This document shows positions 32,108 through 42,585 of a stretch of DNA of 64,000 nt, piece after piece (position 1 is the first letter of the stretch; every line of letters starts with the position of its first letter). A program made the translations under genes and the position numbers. The notes beneath the pieces were generated by a model. The model saw only the letters and a program-made list of their open reading frames with translations, was not told the origin of the DNA and did no database searches. Origin of the DNA: DATJFQ01 sp035495555 (lineage in GTDB: Bacteria > Acidobacteriota > Vicinamibacteria > Vicinamibacterales > 2-12-FULL-66-21); the NCBI GenBank assembly GCA_035495555.1, contig DATJFQ010000077.1, forward strand, positions 79,456 through 143,455, given 5' to 3'.

Positions 32108-33313
32108 TTGACACGACTTACCGCGATCGAACTGGCTGACGATGCGGGGACGCTGATCGGCGCGAGCGTTCGCGGCACCCGCGTCGTCGTGAACGCCGTC
32201 GAGCGATTCGATCGGCGGGCGCTCGCGCGGACGACGGGGTTCGCGCGCGCGCTGCAGCAGGCGCGCGGCATGCTGGATCTGCCGCGGCGCACACGTGTGG
32301 TGCTGTGGGGCGGCCGGCCCCCCGTCGACCCCGAGTCGTCCGCGGCAGTGCAGCCGCTGACCGACGCCGGCTTCGAGATCGAGCGCGTCGTGTCCCCCTG
32401 TGACGCGCTGGCGGCGCTGGCGCGGACTCGTCATCCCCGGCCCGACGCGACGATCCTGTGGGTGGCGATCAATCGCCGCCACGTGGCGATCGTGGTGATG
32501 CGGCCCGGCCGGCTGTTCTATTCGCGGGCGTTTCCGTGGGATTCGACCATCGGCGCGGTCGGCAGCCACGCGCAGCTTCTGCAGCGATATTCGCTGGTGG
32601 CGTTTCTCGCGCCGGAGCTGCGGCGGGCGATCGAAGCGACGTCTGCTGAAGGCGGCGTGGTCGACGGTGTGGCCACCTGCGGCGACGTTCCGGAGTTGCG
32701 GTCGCTGACGATGCCGCTCATCGAGGAGCTGGACCTGGAGGTCGAGACGCTGGATTCGGCGGAGGGCGTCGACGCGGATCCGTCCGTGCAGGCGACCGTC
32801 GGCGATGTCGCGCCCGCGATCCGGCTCGCGATGGCCGGCGCCGTGGCGCGCCTGCCGCGCGCGCGCAAGTCGTGGACGCGCCTCCATGCGGTGCCGCTGA
32901 CGGGCGTGGCTGCCGCAGCGGTGCTCGGCGCCGGCGGCTGGCGCTACGCATCGCGGCCGATCGAACTGCCTGCGCCGGCGGACGTTCGCCCGGCTCACAC
33001 CGCCCGCGGCGACGTCGATCTGCCGGCGCCCCCTGTGGCCGCAATTCCAGAACCGTCGGAAGTCGACGCGAACCCTGGCGCACCCCCTCCAACACCCGCA
33101 CGCGCACCCGCGCCCACACTCGCAATGGAACCCCTGCCTAAGGTGACCGCGATCCTCACCTCTGAAGATCGCCGCACGGCGCTCGTGAACGGCCGAACCA
33201 CGCAGGTTGGCGACCGCGTCGGGCGCTGGACCGTGAAGGCCATCGAGCCGGACTACGTCCTGTTTACCGAAGCCTCCGGCGCAGAGCTGCGCGTCCCGCT
33301 TGGCCGCCAATGA
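32108..33313 (+). CDS. PilM-like domain fused to a GspB/PilP-like C-terminal domain
   Basis: About 401 residues from a TTG at 32108 (a start at 32027 would read through the heptamer array). The N-terminal half resembles the actin-like PilM/GspL fold (LTAIELADDAGTLIGASVRG, TILWVAINRRHVAIVVMRPG). A single helix near residue 265-285 (AVPLTGVAAAAVLGAGGW) is followed by a Pro/Ala-rich periplasmic linker. The last 55 residues (AILTSEDRRTALVNGRTTQV and RVGRWTVKAIEPDYVLFTEA) match the GspB/GspC/PilP HR-type domain that binds secretin N0. Together with the secretin-like and ExeA-like genes it suggests a reduced type II secretion or pilus alignment module. Confidence 0.65.
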   Translation: MTRLTAIELADDAGTLIGASVRGTRVVVNAVERFDRRALARTTGFARALQQARGMLDLPRRTRVVLWGGRPPVDPESSAAVQPLTDAGFEIERVVSPCDALAALARTRHPRPDATILWVAINRRHVAIVVMRPGRLFYSRAFPWDSTIGAVGSHAQLLQRYSLVAFLAPELRRAIEATSAEGGVVDGVATCGDVPELRSLTMPLIEELDLEVETLDSAEGVDADPSVQATVGDVAPAIRLAMAGAVARLPRARKSWTRLHAVPLTGVAAAAVLGAGGWRYASRPIELPAPADVRPAHTARGDVDLPAPPVAAIPEPSEVDANPGAPPPTPARAPAPTLAMEPLPKVTAILTSEDRRTALVNGRTTQVGDRVGRWTVKAIEPDYVLFTEASGAELRVPLGRQ

Positions 33314-33335
33314 GAGATTGCCCGCGGTTTCCTGC

Positions 33336-33341
33336 TACATT
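33336..33341 (+). promoter_or_regulatory. Extended -10-like box TGCTACATT for the ABC ATPase gene
   Basis: TACATT is preceded by TGC (extended -10 type) and followed by 6 bases and the ATG at 33348. No Shine-Dalgarno sequence is present. Confidence 0.4.
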
Positions 33342-33347
33342 GATGCC

Positions 33348-34112
33348 ATGGGACTGATTGAGACCCGGGACCTCTGGAAGACCTACGTGATGGGCGCCGA
33401 GGAGATCCACGCGCTGCGGGGCGTGAGCATCGACATCGACCGCGGCGAATACGTGGCGATCATGGGCCCCTCGGGGTCCGGCAAATCGACGCTCATGAAC
33501 CTGATCGGCTGTCTCGACACGCCGACGAAGGGCAGCTACCTCCTGAACGGCAAGGAAGTCGCCGCGATGAACGACGACGAGCTGGCGCGCATCCGGAACG
33601 AAGAGATCGGCTTCGTCTTTCAGACCTTCAATCTGCTCCCGCGCGCCACGGCGCTGCACAACGTGGAGCTGCCGCTCGTCTATGCGGGGGTCTCGTCGAA
33701 GGACCGTCAGGAGCGCGCGCGGCAGGCGCTCGAGAAAGTGGAACTCACGTCCCGCGCTTCCCATCGGCCCAACGAGCTGTCCGGCGGTCAGCGCCAGCGC
33801 GTCGCGATCGCGCGCGCGCTCGTGAACAATCCGTCGATCCTGCTGGCTGACGAACCGACAGGAAACCTCGACTCGAAAACCGGAGTCGAGATCATGGCTG
33901 TCTTCGACCGGCTGCACGAAAACGGCAACACGATCGTCCTCGTCACCCACGAGCCCGACATCGCCGCATACGCGCATCGCGTTATCCACATCCGCGACGG
34001 GCAGGTCGAAAAGGACGTCGCCGGCGCTGCCGCCGGAACCAAAGCAGGCGCAAGAGCCGGGACAGGAAATCAGGTGCCTGAAACCCTGAGTTCCGCGAAA
34101 GCTCAAGCCTGA
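33348..34112 (+). CDS. ABC transporter ATPase, LolD/MacB type
   Basis: A 254-residue nucleotide-binding protein. Walker A GPSGSGKS (about residue 42), Q-loop FVFQTFNLLP, signature LSGGQRQR, Walker B ILLADEPTGNLD and the H-loop VTHEP are present. The lineage is the MacB/LolD/FtsE class that works with FtsX-like permeases (GAEEIHALRGVSIDIDRGEY). The C-terminus has an Ala-rich tail (AGAAAGTKAGARAGTG) that is atypical. The orphan permease at 7446 lies far away, and no permease is adjacent, so the partner is unknown. Confidence 0.92.
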   Translation: MGLIETRDLWKTYVMGAEEIHALRGVSIDIDRGEYVAIMGPSGSGKSTLMNLIGCLDTPTKGSYLLNGKEVAAMNDDELARIRNEEIGFVFQTFNLLPRATALHNVELPLVYAGVSSKDRQERARQALEKVELTSRASHRPNELSGGQRQRVAIARALVNNPSILLADEPTGNLDSKTGVEIMAVFDRLHENGNTIVLVTHEPDIAAYAHRVIHIRDGQVEKDVAGAAAGTKAGARAGTGNQVPETLSSAKAQA

Positions 34113-34116
34113 ACAG

Positions 34117-34202
34117 AACTGGCAACTGGCTACTGTTAACTGACAACTGGTAACTGGCAACTGGTAACTGGCAACTGGCAACTGGCAACTGGTAACTGGC
34201 CT
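34117..34202. repeat. Single-arm ACTGGYA heptamer array between convergent genes
   Basis: About eleven units of AACTGGC/AACTGGT, with one TACTGTT and one AACTGAC. It fills the complete gap between the convergent ABC ATPase and oppF genes. The same unit family occurs at 2384-2550, 32 kb away. Confidence 0.9.
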
Positions 34203-35101
<899 letters not shown>

Positions 35102-35102
<1 letters not shown>

Positions 35103-35896
35103 CAGCGTCTTTCGACTGCCGCGAGGAGGCGGCGCGTGTACTCGTGTTGCGGCTGCCGGAACAGCTCGCGAACGCCGTTCTGTTCGACGATCCGGCCTGC
35201 GTGCATGACCGCGACGCGGTCCGCCATCTGCGCGACGACGCCGGGATCGTGCGTGATGAGCAGCAGTGCGAGGCCGAGCCGCTGGCGCAGATCTCGAAGC
35301 AGATCCAGCACCTGCGCCTGGATCGTGACGTCGAGCGCCGTCGTCGGCTCATCGGCGATGAGCAGGCGGGGATTGCCGGCCAGCGCCATGGCAATGAGCG
35401 CGCGCTGACGAAGGCCTCCCGACAACTGGTGCGCGTATTCGCGCGCGCGGCGCTCCGGATCCGGCATACTGACGCTTCGAAGCCACTCGATTGCCATGCC
35501 TTTCGCGGCGCGTCCGCGCGCGACGCCGTGCACGATCAGCGTCTCCTCGATCTGGCGTCCGATCGTCAGGACAGGATTGAGCGCCGTCATCGGATCCTGG
35601 AACACGTAACCGATTTGCGCGCCCCGCACCCTCTCCATCGCGCGTTCGGTGAGGCCCAGCAGGTCGCCGCCATCGAACATGATGCGACCCGCCGCGATCT
35701 GCGCCGCAGGGGGAAGCAGCCGGATGATGGAACGCGCGGTGATTGATTTCCCGCTGCCGGACTCGCCGACAAGGCACAGTGTCTCGCCGGCAGTGATGTG
35801 GAAGGTGACGTCGGTGACCGCGAGCGTCGACGCCGCAGCCGTCTCGAACACGGTCGTCAGGTGCTCGACCGACAGGAGCGGCGCGCCCTGTGGCAT
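35102..35896 (-). CDS. oppD: Oligopeptide/dipeptide ABC transporter ATPase, OppD type (short)
   Basis: A 264-residue ATPase. Walker A GESGSGKSI (about residue 40), Q-loop YVFQDPMTALNP, signature LSGGLRQR, Walker B LLIADEPTTALD. It ends shortly after the EYTRRLLAAVERR segment, so the long Fe-S/peptide-extension of full OppD is reduced. Only 2 bases separate it from the mutase stop upstream, and its stop overlaps oppF, forming a mutase-oppD-oppF operon on the minus strand. Confidence 0.9.
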
Positions 35897-35898
35897 GC

Positions 35899-37395
<1,497 letters not shown>

Positions 37396-37454
37396 TGACA
37401 GGGTCAGTGCACGAGTTTACAATGAACGTGCGTTCCCGCGCTCCAACCCATTCA

Positions 37455-37558
37455 TATGCTTAAATTTGGCGCCCGGACTCTGCCGCGGATCCTCATCGGC
37501 AGACGTCTCGGGGTGTGCCTCCGGTTTCCCAGCTCCGGCGGCGTGGAGGAGGTCTCGA
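37455..37558 (+). promoter_or_regulatory. Structured leader candidate with a possible Shine-Dalgarno sequestering hairpin
   Basis: A hairpin TCTGCCG (37479-37485) / CGGCAGA (37497-37503) with perfect 7-base arms is followed by CCTCC (37518-37522). CCTCC could pair with the Shine-Dalgarno GGAGG (37545-37552) of the small gene downstream. No known riboswitch class was recognised. The gap between the divergent mutase and the small gene is 163 bases (37396-37558). Confidence 0.35.
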
Positions 37559-37870
37559 ATGGATGACGTCATGAACCGGATCGCCAAAGAGCTGTCCGAC
37601 GCCATAGCTGCTGCCGTTGCGGAGGACGCTCGCGTCGAAGCGTGCCGGGAGAAGGCGCGGGCGGCCGGTTTCGAGCTGAGGATTTCCCTGGAAGCCATTG
37701 TCGGGTTCGTCAGCCGCAATCCGCCCGGAGCTCTTGCGCGTGTGCCGCCGCAGCCGAAGACGCTCGCCAAACAGGAGCGGCGCCCGTTCGAGATCAGCGC
37801 CAACGACCGGCGTTTCCTGCGTTCGCTCCGCATCGCGGCGGAAGAAACGCAGGAAAAGGAAGTGGAGTAG
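37559..37870 (+). CDS. Small helical protein of unknown function
   Basis: A 103-residue, charged, mostly helical protein (MNRIAKELSDAIAAAVAEDA, REKARAAGFELRISLEAIVG). It has no membrane segment and no recognisable motif. A basic middle segment (PQPKTLAKQERRPF) is followed by a helical, acidic C-terminus. The ATG at 37559 has a strong AGGAGG six bases upstream, one of the clearest ribosome-binding sites in the window. A strong terminator follows the gene at 37938, so it is a single-gene transcript. Function unknown. Confidence 0.7.
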   Translation: MDDVMNRIAKELSDAIAAAVAEDARVEACREKARAAGFELRISLEAIVGFVSRNPPGALARVPPQPKTLAKQERRPFEISANDRRFLRSLRIAAEETQEKEVE

Positions 37871-37871
37871 C

Positions 37872-37933
37872 GGCGAATTTCAGAATTCAGATTTGAGAAT
37901 TCTGATTTGAGTTTCGGATTTTAGAATTTCAGG
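37872..37933. repeat. Degenerate TCAGAAT-type array with internal palindrome
   Basis: Units such as TTTCAGAATTCAGATTTGAG (fragment) and the complementary TCTGATTTGAG alternate. CAGAATT and AGAATTCTG pair internally. It lies between the small helical gene and its terminator. Confidence 0.65.
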
Positions 37934-37937
37934 ATGA

Positions 37938-37972
37938 GGGGCGGGCTGTCTTCGATGGCCCGCCCCTTTTTT
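37938..37972 (+). terminator. Strong rho-independent terminator
   Basis: A perfect 9-base stem GGGGCGGGC (37938-37946) / GCCCGCCCC (37958-37966), with an 11-base loop, is followed by TTTTTT (37967-37972). It ends the 37559-37870 transcript. It is the only textbook intrinsic terminator I found. Confidence 0.9.
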
Positions 37973-37998
37973 GTTCGCGCGCCCTCGCGCAACCTGCC

Positions 37999-39903
37999 TC
38001 AGACCGCTTCCTGCTGCGGCACTGTTGCGGCTTTTCTCGCCGGCGCGGGCGCCCACTCTACTAAACGGCCGTCGCGCGGAATCTTGAGCGACACGGGGAT
38101 GGAGCCGGGCGGCAGCGGAACAGGCTTTCGCGGGTTCGCATACACGGGATGTTTGCCGTGCTCCCGATACCACTCGGCCACGCTGGCGTTCTTGTGCATG
38201 TTCTCGACGATCTGCCGCCAGCCAACACCGGTGTTGTACGCGCAGAACGAGATCTCACCCGCCTGGGTGGCGTAGGGGATGATGCACATCTCCGTGCGCC
38301 GGAAATCGTAGGTCCAGAGGTCCTGGAACCACATGCCGGCGACGAAGAGCACCAGCCACTCGTCCTGTTTCCGATCGGGCCCGTCTGGCGCGCCGATGCC
38401 GCCGAGCTGTCCGCCGCTTTGCTTGTCGTACTTCCTGAGCAGATCGATCAGACGGAAGCCGCGTGGGACCTTCATCGGCGAATAGTTGCGGAGGAGGCTG
38501 ATCGCCGTCTGCACTTTCGTCAGCAACGGGCTGCGCGCGGCATCCGCGATCGTCCGCGCATCGTCCATCATCCGGTCCACGTTGATGAACGACGAGAGGG
38601 GCGCCCACGCTTTCGTCTTCTTGCTGACCATGAACGCCGTGCCGATGCCGCAATTCGGATGGCAGCCGCACTTGAGCGAGCCCCAGTCGGCGGTCGGCCC
38701 CTGCATCAAGTCCGTTACGTCAGAAAACACGCCAGAGGCCGACAGCGGAAACCAGTCGCGGAGCGGTTCGCTGACGCCTGTCTGCCGCTTCACATCCTCG
38801 GCGAGGTGCGACAGCGTGTAGCGGCGTGCATGACGATCCTCGTCTGAAATGTCCTCGTCGCGCCCCGTGAACGACACCGGCTGGAAGGAGACGAAGCTGA
38901 TCTTGTCGCAGTTGTCGAGCGCGAACTTCACGATCGGTCCGACCTGGTCGTTGTTGATCGTGTTCACGATCGTTACGACCAGGCAGACGTCTACCCCCGC
39001 CGCGTGGAGATTCTCGATGGCCTGCAGCTTCACGTCGAAGAGGTTCTTGACCTTGCGATGGGCGTTGGCTTCTTCGCCGATGCCGTCGAACTGCAGATAG
39101 GCGATGCGAAGGCCGGCGCGGTGCGCCTCGCGCGCAAAGGCGGCGTCCTGCGCGAAATGGATGCCGTTGGTCGCCGCCTGCACGCTGAAATAACCCACCT
39201 GCTTCGCGTAGCGGACCGCGTCGAGGAAGATGGGCGAGATCGTCGGCTCGCCGCCGGAGAACTGCACCGACATCTGCCGCTTCGGCTTGATCGTGATCGC
39301 GTCGTCCAGGAGCTGCTTGACGTCCTCCAGCGTGAGCTCGTGGACGTAGCCGACCTGGTTGGCATCCATGAAGCACGGGTCGCACATCATGTTGCAGCGG
39401 TTCGTCAGGTCGATCGTGAGCACGGCGCCGCGGCCATACCGAATCGACGAGGTGCCGTGATCGTGGAGCGACCCGGCCTGGGCCGTGTAGTCGCGGCCCG
39501 GATAGAGCGATTCCATCCGCTGCAGGAACGCGGGGTTGATCGCGAGCGTGTCCGTAAAGGTGCCGTGCACGGGACACGTCTTTTCGATGATGATCCGGCC
39601 GTCCCGCTCGAGAATCGTCGCCGGGATCTCGGCGACGTTGGTGTTCACCAGTGTTTCGATCGATTGTTCCCCGCTCAGGATGCGCTGGCGCGCTTCGCGC
39701 ACACACGTCGGGCAGAGCGAGTCGGTGCGCCGGGGCCATCCGAGCGGAGGCTTGGTGCGCTCGCGGTTCTTCACGAGCGGACCTGGGGCCCATCGCGGAT
39801 GAAACGCGGAGGAAGGCACTCGCGTGTTCAACGCCTGCACGCCCGGCCAGAGCAATCGTGCCGTTCCCGACAGAGCCACCTCGAGTGGCGTCCACACGTT
39901 CAT
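37999..39903 (-). CDS. Radical SAM enzyme, membrane-spanning-lipid/tetraether synthase-like
   Basis: A 634-residue radical SAM protein. The cluster-binding motif is CNMMCDPCFMDA (CX3CX2C). The SAM-binding SGGEPTISP follows. Two additional Cys-containing elements lie N-terminal to it (CPTCVREARQRI and KTCPVHG), and further Cys residues follow (KCGCHPNCGIG), suggesting auxiliary metal clusters. This layout matches archaeal tetraether lipid synthase Tes and its bacterial homologues proposed to make membrane-spanning iso-diabolic-acid lipids in Acidobacteria. The assignment is by motif and layout, not by comparison I could run. The ATG at 39903 has GGAGGT 10 bases upstream. It is divergent from the FabZ-like gene. 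Confidence 0.75.
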   Translation of the reverse strand: MNVWTPLEVALSGTARLLWPGVQALNTRVPSSAFHPRWAPGPLVKNRERTKPPLGWPRRTDSLCPTCVREARQRILSGEQSIETLVNTNVAEIPATILERDGRIIIEKTCPVHGTFTDTLAINPAFLQRMESLYPGRDYTAQAGSLHDHGTSSIRYGRGAVLTIDLTNRCNMMCDPCFMDANQVGYVHELTLEDVKQLLDDAITIKPKRQMSVQFSGGEPTISPIFLDAVRYAKQVGYFSVQAATNGIHFAQDAAFAREAHRAGLRIAYLQFDGIGEEANAHRKVKNLFDVKLQAIENLHAAGVDVCLVVTIVNTINNDQVGPIVKFALDNCDKISFVSFQPVSFTGRDEDISDEDRHARRYTLSHLAEDVKRQTGVSEPLRDWFPLSASGVFSDVTDLMQGPTADWGSLKCGCHPNCGIGTAFMVSKKTKAWAPLSSFINVDRMMDDARTIADAARSPLLTKVQTAISLLRNYSPMKVPRGFRLIDLLRKYDKQSGGQLGGIGAPDGPDRKQDEWLVLFVAGMWFQDLWTYDFRRTEMCIIPYATQAGEISFCAYNTGVGWRQIVENMHKNASVAEWYREHGKHPVYANPRKPVPLPPGSIPVSLKIPRDGRLVEWAPAPARKAATVPQQEAV

Positions 39904-39913
39904 CAGCTCACAG

Positions 39914-39944
39914 ACCTCCGCGCGCGAAATATAGCATTTATACT
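39914..39944. promoter_or_regulatory. Divergent promoter region between the radical SAM and FabZ-like genes
   Basis: On the minus strand: TATATT (39928-39933) and the Shine-Dalgarno GGAGGT (39914-39919). On the plus strand: TATACT (39939-39944), 13 bases before the ATG at 39958. The two -10-like boxes face away from each other with only 5 bases between them. Confidence 0.4.
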
Positions 39945-39957
39945 TCTCGCGCGTTTC

Positions 39958-40374
39958 ATGGATTACTTGAGTGCACTGCCACACCAACCGCCGATGCGTC
40001 TGCTGGACGCGGTGGTGGACGTGGAACCGGGCCGTCGATGCCGCGCCGTTCGGCGGACGCGCGCCACGGATTTCTTCTTCGAAGGGCACTTCCCGGGCAT
40101 GCCGATCGTTCCGGCGTGCATCCTGCTCGAGATGATCGCGCAGGCGGGCGGCATCGCCGCGGTATCCGGCCGTGCGCCAGCAGCGATTCAGCTTCGGGTG
40201 GCAGCCTTCGGGCCGTGCCGGTTCCCGGCTGCGGCCGGCGTGGACGCGGCGCTCGAGATCGACGCGCGCGTCGCCGGCCAGATTGGCGGCCTCTACAAAA
40301 TCGAGGGGGAAGTCCGCGCAGCCGGGGTGCTCGTGGCCAGCGGGGAAGTGACGCTGGCGCGGCCGCGCGGGTAA
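39958..40374 (+). CDS. FabZ/ApeI-like 3-hydroxyacyl-ACP dehydratase (hotdog fold)
   Basis: A 138-residue hotdog protein. The family signature is FFFEGHFPGMPIVPACILLEM, quoted in part: catalytic His in GHFPGMPIVP and acidic Glu in LLEMIAQAGG. It would dehydrate 3-hydroxyacyl-ACP. The residue after VP is Ala rather than the usual Gly, a common variation in pigment-cluster dehydratases. It is followed 3 bases later by the DUF2062-methyltransferase gene, so the two form one transcript. The surrounding KS, KR and ACP genes support a dedicated pathway rather than housekeeping fatty acid synthesis. Confidence 0.8.
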   Translation: MDYLSALPHQPPMRLLDAVVDVEPGRRCRAVRRTRATDFFFEGHFPGMPIVPACILLEMIAQAGGIAAVSGRAPAAIQLRVAAFGPCRFPAAAGVDAALEIDARVAGQIGGLYKIEGEVRAAGVLVASGEVTLARPRG

Positions 40375-40377
40375 CGC

Positions 40378-41589
40378 ATGTTCGAGTGGCGCGACCGGCT
40401 GCGTCGGGCCTTTTACGAGCTGCGCCTCGAAGGCGAGGGGCCCGGCCGTGAAGCCGCGGCGCTCGGCCTCGGCGTGTTCATCGGGTGCACGCCGTTCTAC
40501 GGCTTCCACCTGCTGCTTTGCTGGGTCGCAGGCAGGGCGCTCCGGCTCAATCGCCTCAAGCTGTATCTCGCCTCGAATATTTCGAATCCGCTGTTCTCGC
40601 CGTTTCTGCTCTTTGCCGAGCTGCAGACCGGCGCCTGGCTGCGTCGCCACGATCTCCACGACCTGACGCTGGCGGCGATTCGCCACACCAGCCCGTGGAC
40701 CTTTGGTCTCGACCTCCTGACGGGCAGCTTCGCGGTAGGCGCCATGCTTGGCCTTTCGGTCACCGCGGCGACTCTCGCAACGGGCGGGATGCGTGGCACC
40801 GATCGGACGTTCGCGCGCTTGTGGCAGCGCGCCAGCGATCCGTATCTGCAGGCTGGCGTGACCGCGTGGGAATTCGCACGTGGCAAGCTGCGCGGCGATC
40901 CCGTGTACCGCGCGATTCTCGAACCGGGCGTGCTGGTCGGCGGGCCCGCGCTCGTCGATCTCGGCTGCGGCGGCGGGCTCGCCCTCGCCGCCATTCACGA
41001 GGCGGTGCGCGCCGGCGTTCCTTCGGGCGTGCCACGGTTCGATCGCCTGATCGGGGTGGAGGTGCGCGGGCGTGCCGCCGCCGTTGCGCGGCAGGCGCTC
41101 GGCGACGCGGCGGAGATCGTGGTCTCCGACGCGTGCAGCTATGAGATCCCCTCATGCAGCACGGTGCTGATCCTCGACGTGCTCCACATGATGCCGCGGC
41201 GCGCGCAGGAGCGCCTCGTCCAACGCGCGGCGGCACGCCTTCGGCCGGGCGGCACGCTCGTCGTTCGAGAAGCGGACGCGGCGGGAGGACTCGGATTCCT
41301 CTTCGTCAGGGCCGGCAATCGCCTGAAGGCGATCCTCACTGGACACTGGCGGCAGCGGTTCGCCTTCCGCGCGCGCGACGAATGGATGGCGCTGCTCCAG
41401 CGCCATGGGATGGACGTCCGGGTCACGGGCGCGGCCGAGGGGACGCCGTTCGCGAACTTACTCGTCGTCGGGAGAAACCCTGCCGGGACTGCGCCGCTGC
41501 ACGAGCGAGCCGACGCGCATCACGGCGGCCGTCGCGCGTCCTCGCGCGTCGTACTCGCCGCCAAACCAGAGGCCGCAGACGGGGTCTGA
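40378..41589 (+). CDS. DUF2062 domain fused to a SAM-dependent methyltransferase
   Basis: A 403-residue fusion. The N-terminal about 140 residues form DUF2062, with two or three hydrophobic helices (ALGLGVFIGCTPFYGFHLLL and later VGAMLGLSVTAATLA). The C-terminal part is a class I methyltransferase (motif I LVDLGCGGGLALAAI, then IVVSDAC, VLILDVLHM, LRPGGTLVVREAD). The final about 40 residues are low-complexity and overlap the convergent gene at 41458 by 132 bases, so the C-terminus is of doubtful importance. The substrate is likely an intermediate of the neighbouring polyketide-like pathway (inference). Confidence 0.8.
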   Translation: MFEWRDRLRRAFYELRLEGEGPGREAAALGLGVFIGCTPFYGFHLLLCWVAGRALRLNRLKLYLASNISNPLFSPFLLFAELQTGAWLRRHDLHDLTLAAIRHTSPWTFGLDLLTGSFAVGAMLGLSVTAATLATGGMRGTDRTFARLWQRASDPYLQAGVTAWEFARGKLRGDPVYRAILEPGVLVGGPALVDLGCGGGLALAAIHEAVRAGVPSGVPRFDRLIGVEVRGRAAAVARQALGDAAEIVVSDACSYEIPSCSTVLILDVLHMMPRRAQERLVQRAAARLRPGGTLVVREADAAGGLGFLFVRAGNRLKAILTGHWRQRFAFRARDEWMALLQRHGMDVRVTGAAEGTPFANLLVVGRNPAGTAPLHERADAHHGGRRASSRVVLAAKPEAADGV

Positions 41590-42453
41590 CCTCGACGGCG
41601 CGATGCGGCAGTAGCGCAACGCGGACCAGCGCACCTCATCGCCGCCATGGGCGCCGGGTAGAACGCGCGCGAAGGTATCCTCGTGCGAGGCGAGCAGGTT
41701 CGCGACGGTCGGGAGCGCGCGCGAGCGGCCGGCCAGCGGCGCGTCCAGTCGGCGTGCGACGGATCCCACCCGCACTGCCGCGCCGCCGCCGACGTCGACA
41801 TCCCACTGCTCGAGCGTTGTGGGCAGGACTTCGATGAACGTCCAGCGTGTCCACGACCCGAAGACGGCCTCCACGTGCGTCGCCGCGGTGCCCCCGCCTG
41901 CTGCCTGGCGCTCAATCGACCGCGCGCGAAGGTAAAGGGTCGACTTCAGCGCGATGACGAGCGCGATCAACGCGAGAACGCGCCCGGCGTCGCGTGCCGT
42001 CTCAGCGGCGCGTCCCAGAAAACACACGATCGCGCCGACGACCAGCACCGATAGCAGCCACGGGTCGGCCATCGCGAAGAGCGGAAGCGAGAACGAGTGA
42101 CTCCAGACGGGCGCGAAGAGCCTGGCGTCGGCACCGGCGACGAGATCGAGGAACACATGGCTCAGCGCGCCGACCGTGCCGGCAGCGACCAGCGCCGGCC
42201 ATCGGCCGCCCCGCGCGAACGCCCGCACCACCGTGCCGGTCAGCACGCCGCAACCGACGGCACCGAGCAGCGAATGCGTGCCGCTTTGATGGTGGAGCAG
42301 GTAGACGTCCCATCCCTGCAGCGTCCGGACGAGATCGAGATCGGGACAGAGCGCCCCCAGCACACACGCCGTTGTCGCCCCCGCGCCCAATCGCCGCCTC
42401 CTGTCCAGTGCCGCGAACGTGCGTCCGAGCGCGATATGAGAAAGGGGATCCAC
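41458..42453 (-). CDS. Membrane-bound metal-dependent hydrolase, YdjM/DUF457 family
   Basis: About 331 residues from a GTG at 42453 (VDPLSHIALGRTF). The family pattern is clear: DPLSHI, GALCPDLDLV, HHQSGTHSLLGAV and SHVFLDLV, which supply His/Asp ligands for a metal. Several membrane helices lie between. A soluble region occupies the last 150 residues. The enzyme class is assigned from the family; its substrate is unknown. The 3' end overlaps the convergent methyltransferase gene by 132 bases. The start is uncertain because the upstream DNA is a heptamer array without a ribosome-binding site. Confidence 0.75.
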   Translation of the reverse strand: MDPLSHIALGRTFAALDRRRRLGAGATTACVLGALCPDLDLVRTLQGWDVYLLHHQSGTHSLLGAVGCGVLTGTVVRAFARGGRWPALVAAGTVGALSHVFLDLVAGADARLFAPVWSHSFSLPLFAMADPWLLSVLVVGAIVCFLGRAAETARDAGRVLALIALVIALKSTLYLRARSIERQAAGGGTAATHVEAVFGSWTRWTFIEVLPTTLEQWDVDVGGGAAVRVGSVARRLDAPLAGRSRALPTVANLLASHEDTFARVLPGAHGGDEVRWSALRYCRIAPSRSDPVCGLWFGGEYDARGRATAAVMRVGSLVQRRSPGRVSPDDE

Positions 42454-42464
42454 GGAGTAGGAGA

Positions 42465-42583
42465 GAAATTGAAAATTCCCAATTCCCAATTCCCAACTCC
42501 CAATCCGAATCCCAAGATCTCAAATTGAACGTTCGGAACCCACTTGGGAGTTGGGCGTTGGGAGTTGGGAGTTGGAATTCACA
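42465..42583. repeat. Inverted GGGAATT-family array
   Basis: The left arm has AATTCCC/AACTCCC units, the right arm TTGGGAG/TTGGGCG units. The loop of about 35 bases includes CAAATTGAACG. It lies between the acyltransferase stop and the DUF457 start, on a presumably shared minus-strand transcript. Confidence 0.88.
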
Positions 42584-42585
42584 CC

